Assembly: GCA_902462295.1 (NCBI GenBank)
Contig: CABQAZ010000002.1
Span: forward strand, 1-64,000
DNA length: 64,000 nucleotides
Direction of reading: 5' to 3'
From: an uncultured Clostridium sp.
GTDB lineage: Bacteria > Bacillota > Clostridia > TANB77 > CAG-508
This document shows, one piece after another, positions 11,529-18,796 of this stretch. Below the pieces are notes generated by a model. That model was not told where the DNA came from. It did no database searches and saw only the letters and a program-made list of their open reading frames with translations. Each line of letters opens with the position of its first letter. Position 1 is the first letter of the stretch. The translations under genes were made by a program, and so were the position numbers.

Positions 11529-12413
11529 ATGGATATAAAAAGAGTTATTAACGAAAAATGCAACATTGTAATTGATAGTATAAAATTAATTGGTGAAGGG
11601 TATGACAGTAAAGCATATATTGTAAATAATGAATATGTGTTTAAAATTAAATTTAGTGCAAATAAGAAAAAAGGATATGAAAAAGAAAAAGCAATATATG
11701 ATTTCTTAAACAAAAATTTAAAGACAAATATAAAAATACCCAGAATAGAATATTCATACATAACTGATGAATTATCTATTTTAGGTTATAAAGAAATTAA
11801 AGGGAAATTTTTAACCCCAGAAATTTATTCTACTATGTCGAAAGATAAACAAGAATTATTAAAACAAGATATTGCTATATTTTTAAGACAAATGCATGAT
11901 TTAGATTATAGTGAAATAAGTTCATATACAATAGATAATAAACAGAACGTGTTAGAAGAATATCAACTACTTAAAGAAACAATATACGATAGTCTTACAG
12001 ATACGGAAAAACAATATATAAAAGATTTTATGCAAAGACTATATAATACAACTATATTTGGTGGTAAAAAATGCTTATGTCATAATGATTTTAGTTGTAA
12101 TCATCTATTGCTTGATAATGATAATAGATTGGTTGGTGTAATTGATTTTGGAGATTCTGGAATTATAGATGAATATTGTGATTTTATATATTTATTAGAA
12201 GATAGCGAAGAAGAAATTGGTATGTCTTTTGGAGAAGATATATTAAAATTATATGGAAATATTGATGTTTCAAAAGCAAAAGAATATCAAGATATTGTAG
12301 AACAGTATTATCCTATTGAAACTATTGTGTATGGTATAAAAAATGATAAATCTGTTTTTATAGAAAAAGGTAGAAAAGAAATTTATATAAGAACACACAA
12401 AGAAAAAATTTAA
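11529..12413 (+). CDS. aph(2''): Aminoglycoside 2''-phosphotransferase, APH(2'')-I type
   Basis: 294 residues with kinase-fold aminoglycoside phosphotransferase motifs: nucleotide-binding [12 protein letters not shown] (about 22-33), catalytic loop [12 protein letters not shown] (about 188-199) and the metal-binding GVIDFGDSG (about 206-214). Long stretches, such as [25 protein letters not shown] and [18 protein letters not shown], follow the APH(2'')-Ia domain of the bifunctional AAC(6')-APH(2'') enzyme and its monofunctional relatives. There is no AAC(6') domain, so it is monofunctional. The expected reaction is phosphorylation of gentamicin-class drugs with ATP or GTP in the cytoplasm. The exact allele needs alignment. 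Confidence 0.92.
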   Translation: MDIKRVINEKCNIVIDSIKLIGEGYDSKAYIVNNEYVFKIKFSANKKKGYEKEKAIYDFLNKNLKTNIKIPRIEYSYITDELSILGYKEIKGKFLTPEIYSTMSKDKQELLKQDIAIFLRQMHDLDYSEISSYTIDNKQNVLEEYQLLKETIYDSLTDTEKQYIKDFMQRLYNTTIFGGKKCLCHNDFSCNHLLLDNDNRLVGVIDFGDSGIIDEYCDFIYLLEDSEEEIGMSFGEDILKLYGNIDVSKAKEYQDIVEQYYPIETIVYGIKNDKSVFIEKGRKEIYIRTHKEKI

Positions 12414-12425
12414 GGAAGTGATGAT

Positions 12426-12923
12426 ATGGGAAAAGTAATTTTAGTATGTGGCAAAATATGTAGTGGTAAAAGTTATTATTCGAAGATAATTAAAGAGTCT
12501 TTAAATGCTGTTATCATATCGCCAGATGAAGCCACTTATGAATTGATAAATAATGAACAAGGAGAATTTTATAATGTATTCTCTGAAAGATTAAATAAAT
12601 ATCTAGCTAGAAAAGTTGGAGAGATTGCACAAGCAGGTGCTAATGTAATATTTGAAAGAGGTTTATGGTCACATAGAGATAGAAAAGAACTAAGAGAATA
12701 TTATAAAAATAATGGTGTAGATTGTGAAATTCATTATGTATGTGTTGATGATGAAACTTGGAAACAAAATATTGCAGAAAGAAATAAACGAGTAAAAGAA
12801 GGAAATGGCGGATCAGATTTCTATTTAAATGAAGGATTAATGAAAAAATTAGAGTCATTTTGGGAAGAACCTACCAAAGAAGAATATGATGTTTTATATA
12901 AAGTAGATAGAATAAAAAAATAA
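12426..12923 (+). CDS. P-loop nucleotide/small-molecule kinase (AAA_33 type)
   Basis: 165 residues with Walker A GKICSGKS (residues 9-16) after a beta strand (KVILVC), and FERGLWSHRDRKELREYY in the middle, typical of small ATP-dependent kinases of the AAA_33/zeta-toxin-like group. The ATG lies 12 nt after aph(2'') with GGAAGTGATG as ribosome site, so the two are co-transcribed. Substrate unknown; a second resistance or tolerance function is possible but not shown. Confidence 0.75.
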   Translation: MGKVILVCGKICSGKSYYSKIIKESLNAVIISPDEATYELINNEQGEFYNVFSERLNKYLARKVGEIAQAGANVIFERGLWSHRDRKELREYYKNNGVDCEIHYVCVDDETWKQNIAERNKRVKEGNGGSDFYLNEGLMKKLESFWEEPTKEEYDVLYKVDRIKK

Positions 12924-13024
12924 AATCATATTAAAACATAGATATATATTAAAAGATATTATAAAAAATATTAATATTAAATAATTTTAAGAAAAACGAA
13001 AAAAATAATAAAGGATGTGAAAAA

Positions 13025-14117
13025 ATGGATTTAGGAAAAACAAATAATAATTCAATGATTATTAAATATCAAAATACAGATAATGTTGTAGAAGATATAT
13101 TTTCTATTATTGAGTCAGCAAGAAATTATGCTTATCAATCAGTGAATATTGCATTAGTAGAAAGAAATTGGTTAATTGGATATAGAATTGCGGAAGAAGA
13201 ATTAAAAGGCGAAAATAGAGCAGATTATGGTACAGAAATATTAAAAAAACTATCTAAAGAATTAAAGAAAGAATATGGAAAAGGTTTCGAATTAAGAAAT
13301 TTATATTATTTTTTACAATTTTACAAAACTTTTCCAAACATTTTGCACTCAGTGAATGCAAAATCTAATATATTGTCTTGGACACATTACAAAACATTAT
13401 TACAAGTAGAAGACGAAAAAGCAAGACAATGGTATGAAAAAGAAACGGCTCAACAAACATGGAGTGTAAGAACTTTGCAAAGAAATATTTCTTCACAATA
13501 TTATTATAGATTACTAAAATCACAAGTAAAACAACCTGTAATTGAGGAAATGAAAGAAAAAAACAAAGAACATTATTTGGTGGACAAGCTAGAATTTATA
13601 AAAAATCCTTTGATTGCAGAATTTTTAGGATTTTCGTTAGAAGATACTTATACAGAAACAGAACTAGAAACAAGCATTATAAATAATTTACAAAAATTTT
13701 TGATGGAACTTCGGAAAAGGATATGCTTTTGTTGAAAGACAACAGCATATTCGTACAGAAAAAGGAGATTACTTCATTGATTTAGTTTTTTATAATTATA
13801 TTTTAAAATGTTTTGTATTGATTGATTTAAAAACTAATCAAGTAACACATCAAGATATAGGTCAAATGGATATGTATGTAAGAATGTATGATGAATTGAA
13901 GAAAGCAAAAGATGATAATCCAACAATTGGGATTTTACTTTGTACTGATACAGATGCAGATGTAGCAAGATATTCTATTTTGAACGGAAATGAGCAATTA
14001 TTTGCCACAAAATACAAAACATATTTACCAACTGAAGAACAACTTAAAGCTGAAATCGAAAGTCAAAAAGCAATATTTGAAATACAACAACAAGAAAAAA
14101 ACGAAAATAAAGAATAA
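13025..14117 (+). pseudogene. DUF1016/YhcG-type PD-(D/E)XK nuclease, frameshifted
   Basis: The first frame (13025-13735) has the DUF1016 N-terminal domain (NVALVERNWLIGYRIAEEEL-like, then the winged-helix LSWTHYKTLLQVED). The second (13818-14117) has the nuclease end LIDLKTNQVTHQDIGQMDMYVRMYDE. Reading across 13705-13820 with one extra C removed near 13709 gives ELGKGYAFVERQQHIRTEKGDYFIDLVFYN, the expected PD-(D/E)XK core, so a single-base insertion breaks the gene. The family is found near restriction and mobile loci. A sequencing error cannot be excluded. Confidence 0.8.
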
Positions 14118-14160
14118 AAAAAATGAATTTTCCAATTATTAACTGGAAAATTCATTTTTT
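14117..14160. terminator. Bidirectional terminator
   Basis: A-run/AATGAATTTTCCA (14117-14133) pairs perfectly with TGGAAAATTCATT/T-run (14144-14160), between the convergent DUF1016 gene and tnpV. Confidence 0.85.
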
Positions 14161-14162
14161 TA

Positions 14163-14528
14163 CTAAATATAAATTAATTCTTTAAAAATGATTTCTTCAA
14201 CTGAATGCTTATAATTATTCATAAGTCCTCCCCATTTTAATGAGTCAGTATTTTTTAAGTTTTCATCAACAGGATTGTTTTCTAGCATTTGTTTCATAAG
14301 TATTTTAAATCTTTCTTTAGCTTGTTTATCAGTATCTACAATATGTTTTCTTAAAGTACTATCCATAAACATTATAGCGTATTCAGCTTTTTTATGTGTT
14401 TTTAAATATTCTAGTCTTAGATGACCATACTTTCCAATTTGATAATCTTTTTCATATTCATCTTTTGCTAAATATAGATTAGGCAAATAATAATCTCCAA
14501 CTTTGTGATATGTAATTTTATTATTCAT
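14163..14528 (-). CDS. tnpV: TnpV transposon-encoded protein
   Basis: 121 residues matching the TnpV family of Tn4451-related elements: ITYHKVGDYYLPNLYL at the start, IGKYGHLRLEYLKTHK (about 31-46), TLRKHIVDTDKQA in the middle, and the hallmark end LKWGGLMNNYKHSVEEIIFKELIYI. The function is unproven although the gene is common in clostridial mobilizable transposons. It lies at the far end of the element from the recombinase and is transcribed toward the cargo. Confidence 0.88.
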   Translation of the reverse strand: MNNKITYHKVGDYYLPNLYLAKDEYEKDYQIGKYGHLRLEYLKTHKKAEYAIMFMDSTLRKHIVDTDKQAKERFKILMKQMLENNPVDENLKNTDSLKWGGLMNNYKHSVEEIIFKELIYI

Positions 14529-14611
14529 TTCTAAAAACCTCCATAAATTAATTTTCGCTACAAATTTGACTAGATAATTTATATCTTTATTTGACCATCT
14601 AATATAAAAAT

Positions 14612-14651
14612 TTTGGAAGAAGTCGATAAGAACAATTTTGTCCTTATTAAA
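14612..14651. repeat. Hairpin near the right edge of the Tn4451-like element
   Basis: GGAAGAAGTCGATAAG pairs with CTTATTAAACTTCTCC with some mismatches. On the minus strand it shares AATAAGGACA with the hairpin at 7457-7495, so the two could be related element ends. Confidence 0.35.
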
Positions 14652-14659
14652 CTTCTCCC

Positions 14660-14765
14660 AAATGGTTGATTTTTTTCTTTTGCAAAAAAATCATCCCAGA
14701 AAGGCTGGTGTCTGTAATAAAGATAATTAAACAAAAAATACAATTTGAGGAAAAAATATTCATTT
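14660..14765 (+). pseudogene. Decayed copy of the 363-475 leader and gene start
   Basis: The stretch beginning AAATGGTTGATTTTTTT repeats the leader of the gene at 429-698, then TAAAGATAATTAAACAAAAA and CAATTTGAGGAAAA repeat its first codons. The start codon has become ATA and the similarity ends after about 105 bp. The two copies are direct repeats at opposite ends of the island. Confidence 0.6.
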
Positions 14766-14776
14766 GCTATAAAACC

Positions 14777-14806
14777 AAGCTGTGCTATTATTCAATAACA
14801 CAGCTT
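14777..14806 (-). terminator. Terminator of the DUF4097 gene
   Basis: AAGCTGTG/CACAGCTT stem; on the minus strand it is followed by GGTTTTATAG. Located 20 nt past the stop of the gene at 14826-15533. Confidence 0.65.
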
Positions 14807-14825
14807 GCAAAATCATGAAATGCAA

Positions 14826-15533
14826 TTATCTGATCCTTATATCTCCACTCATTGTGGAAATATCTACGTCCGCATTGTACCCCCAGCTTTCTTTGTGGCG
14901 ATTTCTAACATCCCCGCTCATAGAACTGGTGGAAAGATTGATGTGCCCGACGTTATTAAATTTTGCTGACACATCTCCACTCATTGTAGAAATATCTACA
15001 TTAACGTCTTGGGTTGCATCGATCCAAAGCTCGACATCTCCACTCATTGTGGAAACAACAACATTATTAACTGTTGCACTAGTCTCTAAATCTCCAGACT
15101 GTGTTTCCACTTTGAGATAATCAGTTAAAACTCCTTTATTTAAGGTAATGTCCGCAGATAAACTTTTTGCTGAAATGACCTTAAATGTCTTTTTCGGTAC
15201 GCTAACATCAAGTTGCAAATTTCCGTAAAAACAGTTGCCAGTAGATTTTAATGTGATTTTGAGTTCACAATCTACTACTTGAACATCAAAGTTAACATCT
15301 CCGTCAACATCTGCCTCACCATATAAATATGCTCCAATTTTGTCCGAATTGGAAACGTAAACATGGACATCGCCAAATGTTGAATCGATTGCTATCTTTT
15401 CGACATTGTTACAATCTTCCTCTTTTCTTTCGTCAAATTTTTTCTTCTCGCCAATTCTTTCATCGCTTATAACCCGTCCATTGACGATTGTTATAGTTCT
15501 CCCAAAAAATGATCTTCCATTGATACTAATCAT
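14826..15533 (-). CDS. DUF4097-type beta-strand repeat protein
   Basis: 235 residues. The C-terminal half is a right-handed beta repeat in which STMSGDV or SSMSGDV recurs four times (about residues 163, 184, 206, 228), the hallmark of DUF4097/putative adhesin proteins. The N-terminus (ISINGRSFFGRTITIVNGRVISDE) has no signal peptide, so it is probably cytoplasmic or membrane-associated through a partner. GGAGG lies 8 nt before the ATG. Codons are richer in GC than in the neighbouring core genes. The promoter carries a TTTATGTA spacer shared with several other lineage-specific genes. Confidence 0.75.
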   Translation of the reverse strand: MISINGRSFFGRTITIVNGRVISDERIGEKKKFDERKEEDCNNVEKIAIDSTFGDVHVYVSNSDKIGAYLYGEADVDGDVNFDVQVVDCELKITLKSTGNCFYGNLQLDVSVPKKTFKVISAKSLSADITLNKGVLTDYLKVETQSGDLETSATVNNVVVSTMSGDVELWIDATQDVNVDISTMSGDVSAKFNNVGHINLSTSSMSGDVRNRHKESWGYNADVDISTMSGDIRIR

Positions 15534-15555
15534 GATTTTTCCTCCTTAAATTTTA

Positions 15556-15601
15556 AAACTAAAAAGTTAGAGGTTATACCTCTCACTAATTAATGAATAG
15601 G
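15556..15601 (-). repeat. 5' leader repeat, copy 1 (inverted relative to 15835-15883)
   Basis: Between the DUF4097 gene and its promoter lies AAACTAAAAAGT, an AGAGG..CCTCT stem and CACTAATTAATGAATAGG. About 80 percent of the bases recur in opposite orientation before the membrane-protein gene at 15934, so two divergent genes share one leader type. Confidence 0.6.
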
Positions 15602-15635
15602 CAAAATGACACAGGACTTAGCCTATATCTTTTTT

Positions 15636-15665
15636 ATTATACTATATAATATACATAAAATGCAA
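15636..15665 (-). promoter_or_regulatory. Promoter of the DUF4097 gene
   Basis: Minus-strand TTGCAT (15660-15665), 18-nt spacer starting TTTATGTA, TATAAT (15636-15641). Confidence 0.6.
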
Positions 15666-15674
15666 ATAAAAAAC

Positions 15675-15745
15675 ACTTGAAATTAAGAAAATAATATGAT
15701 AATTATATATAAATTGATTGATATAAATATCAATCGTTACAAGGT
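15675..15745 (+). repeat. Second copy of the 5904-5965 promoter/hairpin block
   Basis: ACTTGAAATT, TGATAAT, TATATA and the hairpin TTGATTGAT..ATATCAATCGT occur in the same order and spacing as at 5902-5965. Here no gene of the peptidase E type follows, so this looks like a leftover leader. A poly-A/poly-T stem follows to about 15785. Confidence 0.55.
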
Positions 15746-15782
15746 ACGAAAAAAAGAAATAATAAAAATTTTTTCATTTTTA

Positions 15783-15811
15783 TTTACAAATTTATGTAAA
15801 TATTGTATACT
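15783..15811 (+). promoter_or_regulatory. Promoter of the 15934 gene
   Basis: TTTACA (15783-15788), spacer AATTTATGTAAATATTG (17 nt), TATACT (15806-15811). TTTACA and TGTAAA form an inverted repeat over the -35 region. Confidence 0.6.
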
Positions 15812-15834
15812 ATATATATCTTTATAGTTTACTT

Positions 15835-15883
15835 CCTATATTCACTAATTAGTAGAGGATTTACCCTCCTTACTTTTTAGTTT
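15835..15883 (+). repeat. 5' leader repeat, copy 2
   Basis: CCTATATTCACTAATTAG, an AGAGG..CCTC stem and TACTTTTTAGTTTA; the reverse complement matches 15556-15601. It lies between promoter and coding sequence of the 15934 gene. Confidence 0.6.
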
Positions 15884-15933
15884 AACATATATGATACCTA
15901 AAACAACAATAAAAGTATTTGGAGGAATTTATT

Positions 15934-16200
15934 ATGAATGATGAAAAAAAATTGAGGTTAATGAAGTTAAAGTCAAAAATTCAGACTATTTCTCTTATAT
16001 CAATGGGAATTACTCTTGTATGTCAAGTGTTCGCCTTTAACGCATTACGGCATGTAATACTTTGCTGTTTTATATTGCTGTTAATCGGATTTTTAGTTAT
16101 TTTAGATATATGTTTAAAAGAACTAAAAGAAATTCCTACACTTGGATACTTATTTTTCATCTGGCTTGCAAACATAATTATTATCTTGTATAGCCATTAA
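15934..16200 (+). CDS. Small membrane protein, unknown function
   Basis: 88 residues with three likely membrane segments (about 18-34, 41-60 and 68-86) after a Lys-rich cytoplasmic N-terminus. The start at 15934 has GGAGG 8 nt upstream; an upstream in-frame ATG at 15919 overlaps that site. It is divergent from the DUF4097 gene and shares promoter and leader type with it, so the two may be co-regulated. DUF4097 proteins are often encoded beside small membrane proteins, which fits. Confidence 0.65.
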   Translation: MNDEKKLRLMKLKSKIQTISLISMGITLVCQVFAFNALRHVILCCFILLLIGFLVILDICLKELKEIPTLGYLFFIWLANIIIILYSH

Positions 16201-16208
16201 TCATCATT

Positions 16209-16247
16209 AAGCAATCTTTTTTATTTTCTAAAAAAGATTGCTTTTTC
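16209..16247 (+). terminator. Intrinsic terminator
   Basis: AAGCAATCTTTTTT pairs with AAAAAAGATTGCTT followed by TTTC, 9 nt after the stop of the gene at 15934. Confidence 0.8.
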
Positions 16248-16327
16248 TATTGATAATAATAATTTTGTATGTTTCCCACTACATTATCTTTAATAGTTGA
16301 TTTTTAATGAGCATGAATAAAAATTAT

Positions 16328-16362
16328 TTAAGACCCACATATTTCTACGTGAGCCTTTTTTC
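16328..16362 (-). terminator. Probable terminator of the 16380 gene
   Basis: On the minus strand AAGGCTCACGTA pairs with TATGTGGGTCTT using G-T wobbles, then AAATAATTTTT. Wobbles are only possible on this strand. Confidence 0.5.
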
Positions 16363-16379
16363 TAGGTAGTTACCTGTTT

Positions 16380-16739
16380 TTAATAAAAAAGGATTTTCCC
16401 TCCGTCTTTATTCTCAGCAAAACAGCTTCTCCATTTCACTGAAACAAAAGATTTTGAAACTTTTTTTACGTGTGCATCAGATATGAGCGCTTTTATCAAG
16501 CACTCTTCTCCTATCTGAAGTTCAGACAAAACCGTCGCTGTTGTCTTAGGAAGTTCACGGCTTCCAAAGAATTCAGTGAAAATTGACAGCTGATACATTG
16601 TGCACTCTCCTGCACTCATTTTTACATTTTTAAGTTCCTCTTCCAATTTTTTCAGTTCCTCTTTTGTGTTATCAGCAGACATATATGCCCGTCTGTTAAA
16701 AAGAAACTCTTTACCATTTCGTCTTGTCTTTATGTACAT
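16380..16739 (-). CDS. Unknown 119-residue protein
   Basis: N-terminal YIKTRRNGKEFLFNRRAYMS, then a short Glu/Lys coiled coil (about 25-42), then a beta-rich C-terminus (about 55-119) with LPKTTATVLSELQIGEECLIKALISD, which could be a small OB- or SH3-like fold; that is a guess. No signal or membrane segment. Ribosome site AAGGAGG. Codon use is less AT-rich than the core genes nearby. Its promoter carries the shared TTTATGTA spacer. Confidence 0.55.
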   Translation of the reverse strand: MYIKTRRNGKEFLFNRRAYMSADNTKEELKKLEEELKNVKMSAGECTMYQLSIFTEFFGSRELPKTTATVLSELQIGEECLIKALISDAHVKKVSKSFVSVKWRSCFAENKDGGKILFY

Positions 16740-16781
16740 AATTTCCTCCTTTTTTTAAACAAAACATTTTCTACAATACAT

Positions 16782-16810
16782 ATTATACATTATTTTACAT
16801 AAAATTGCAA
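16782..16810 (-). promoter_or_regulatory. Promoter of the 16380 gene
   Basis: Minus-strand TTGCAA (16805-16810), spacer TTTTATGTAAAATAATG (17 nt), TATAAT (16782-16787). Confidence 0.65.
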
Positions 16811-16890
16811 TATCTGTCATTAAATTTTCAAATTATTATTAATAATAAATAACCTTTTTCCATCTAAACAGCTTCAAATTGCTGAATTAT

Positions 16891-16919
16891 TTGACTTTTA
16901 GCTCTAAATTTAGTACAAT
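16891..16919 (+). promoter_or_regulatory. Promoter of the RelA/SpoT-like gene
   Basis: TTGACT (16891-16896), 17-nt spacer, TACAAT (16914-16919), about 25 nt before the ribosome site. Confidence 0.6.
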
Positions 16920-16952
16920 ATTAGTATAAAAAAATAAAAAAGGAGAATGTTT

Positions 16953-18047
16953 ATGACAACAAAGGAATTAACACCTCAGAAATGTATTGAATTGTTGTCT
17001 CCTGAATTGAAATCATACTTATATGACATTCATCAGAAGACAGTAGAGCAGACGGTTCGGGATGGAAAATTAGACCCATCATCAAAAGGCTATTTGCCTC
17101 CTGACGTCTTATCTCTTAAAAAACATCGGTATCAGCTATTATTACAAAATGGAACATCCATGTTCCAGGGTAAAGATGCAGAAATTCTGGAATGCTATAT
17201 TTCAAGCTTTCCAAAAAGCATCAAACACAGAGAACTAACAAAGACCATGACAGATGTTGTAGGTTCTTTAACAAATTTGTTAATGCATATAGGTATTTGG
17301 ATAACACATGAATATCGTCCAGAATATCACATAACAGTCTGTGTACTCTCTCGACGTAAAGACTGGGAAGGTGAAGAAACGAAAGCTTTAATAAAATCTG
17401 TTAGAGCTGTATATAGCAACGAAAATTCTATTTCCATTCAACCTCCTGAAATTAGGGACTTATTTGGAATCAGAATTATTTTGGAACAAACTACAGATAC
17501 TCTTGTTTTACTACAAGTTATGAAAATTGTAGTAAACATACTGACCAACCCAAATTCTGTAGAATTCAACCTATTCTATAACTGGATAAAAACCACAAAT
17601 AAGTTCTATGGAGGTTCTCCAATTCCAAAAGAAAGGTTACTGCCTTTTGAAAAATATGATTTTTCAATGTCTCATGAGAAAAATTATATTGCAAAACCAA
17701 AAGATAATGGTTATATGTCTTGGCAGGCAACCTTTACGATAGGTCCTAGTTCTCCCAAAGCATGTGGCTCAATGTTTGAACTTCAGGGTAGAACTAGTCA
17801 TATGGAAGAAATTTTAGAATATGGACTTGGTACAGATGAACAGTCTGGTTTAGGACACAACGATTATAAAAAAGAGTTATATAAGCTCAAAAAGGAACTT
17901 TTCAACATTAATGATTATAAGGGTGGACTTCTATATTACAACCCTATAATTGGTTATGATGTTGATGGAATTGGAAAGTCTAAGCAGATATCAGTTAGAA
18001 CATCTTCCGTACATTTGGTCTCCGAAACAACAGCACATGCAGAATGA
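16953..18047 (+). CDS. Divergent RelA/SpoT-fold nucleotidyltransferase-like protein
   Basis: 364 residues. The middle and C-terminal parts show landmarks of the (p)ppGpp synthetase fold in order: IRDLFGIRIIL (Asp about 169; compare DxxGIR), KPKDNGYMSWQATF (about 245; compare PKxNGYxSLH, the substrate-stacking Tyr), MFELQGRTSHMEE (about 275; compare ExQxRT) and GHNDYKKEL (compare HxxYK). The canonical RxKxxxS ATP loop is not obvious. The first 120 residues are helical and unrecognised. There is no HD hydrolase, TGS or ACT domain, so it is not the housekeeping Rel. Small synthetases include alarmone makers, tRNA-modifying toxins and phage defence (CapRel) proteins. Start at 16953 fits GGAG 7 nt upstream. 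Confidence 0.55.
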   Translation: MTTKELTPQKCIELLSPELKSYLYDIHQKTVEQTVRDGKLDPSSKGYLPPDVLSLKKHRYQLLLQNGTSMFQGKDAEILECYISSFPKSIKHRELTKTMTDVVGSLTNLLMHIGIWITHEYRPEYHITVCVLSRRKDWEGEETKALIKSVRAVYSNENSISIQPPEIRDLFGIRIILEQTTDTLVLLQVMKIVVNILTNPNSVEFNLFYNWIKTTNKFYGGSPIPKERLLPFEKYDFSMSHEKNYIAKPKDNGYMSWQATFTIGPSSPKACGSMFELQGRTSHMEEILEYGLGTDEQSGLGHNDYKKELYKLKKELFNINDYKGGLLYYNPIIGYDVDGIGKSKQISVRTSSVHLVSETTAHAE

Positions 18048-18084
18048 ACAATTTTGTATTTGCATAGCTAACTAGCAAAAAACT

Positions 18085-18124
18085 ACACGTACAATCAAAA
18101 TAAACTTATTTTGACTGTACGTGT
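18085..18124. terminator. Bidirectional terminator
   Basis: ACACGTACA-ATCAAAATAA pairs with TTATTTTGACTGTACGTGT. It contains the last codons of trmR and closes both converging genes. Confidence 0.75.
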
Positions 18125-18711
18125 TCTTTTACTTTGCTTATAGCTAATCCATCACCAACTTCTAGAATTTCAGTTTCAATATCAGGATTCTCTGTTACTT
18201 CTTTAATATATTCCCTTAAATTTCTTACAGCTGTACGTTGCTTGTGTTTATTGTAATCACTCATAACATAACCTTTATATAATATATTATCAGCTAATAT
18301 TACTCCTGTAGGCTTTATCATTCTTAATGCTTCTTTTAAGAAAAATGGATACTTTCCTTTTGCAGCATCTATAAATACTACATCATATTCTTCTTTAAGT
18401 GTTGGTAATATTTCTACTGCATCTCCCTCATATATATTTATTTTATCTTCTACTCCAACATTTTTAATATTTACTCTTGCTTCTGCTATTCTTTCTTCAT
18501 CTCTTTCTATTGTATCTATTTTTCCACCATCTTTTATGTATTCAGAAAAACACATTGCAGAATATCCAACAGCAGTTCCTATTTCTAGAATTTTTATTGG
18601 TTTTACTTCTTTTAAAATTTTATCAATTACTTCTAATGTATCGTCCATTATTATAGGAATATGTTCTTCTAGTGCTTTTTGTTTTATTTTTTCTAATTCT
18701 TCTTTATTCAT
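18106..18711 (-). CDS. trmR: O-methyltransferase, TrmR (YrrM) type
   Basis: 201-residue class I SAM-dependent O-methyltransferase. Motif I ILEIGTAVGYSA (about 41-52), acidic ribose-binding IDTIERDEER (about 66-75), VVFIDAAKGKY (about 110-120) and LADNILYKG (about 138-146), the metal-binding type seen in the COMT-like family. In Bacillus the close relative TrmR methylates 5-hydroxyuridine at tRNA position 34. Length and motif order fit. It lies downstream of typA in the same direction, with a terminator between. Confidence 0.75.
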   Translation of the reverse strand: MNKEELEKIKQKALEEHIPIIMDDTLEVIDKILKEVKPIKILEIGTAVGYSAMCFSEYIKDGGKIDTIERDEERIAEARVNIKNVGVEDKINIYEGDAVEILPTLKEEYDVVFIDAAKGKYPFFLKEALRMIKPTGVILADNILYKGYVMSDYNKHKQRTAVRNLREYIKEVTENPDIETEILEVGDGLAISKVKEHVQSK

Positions 18712-18768
18712 TTTCCTTTCGTCCTTTCTTATTGATACAATTTATTTTAATTGTTTTTTAAAATTAAT

Positions 18769-18793
18769 GCCAGTACCTAATGTACTGGCATAT
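18769..18793 (-). terminator. Terminator of typA
   Basis: ATGCCAGTAC/GTACTGGCAT perfect 10-bp stem, 4 nt past the typA stop; minus strand continues TAATTTTAAAAA. Confidence 0.65.
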
Positions 18794-18796
18794 TGA

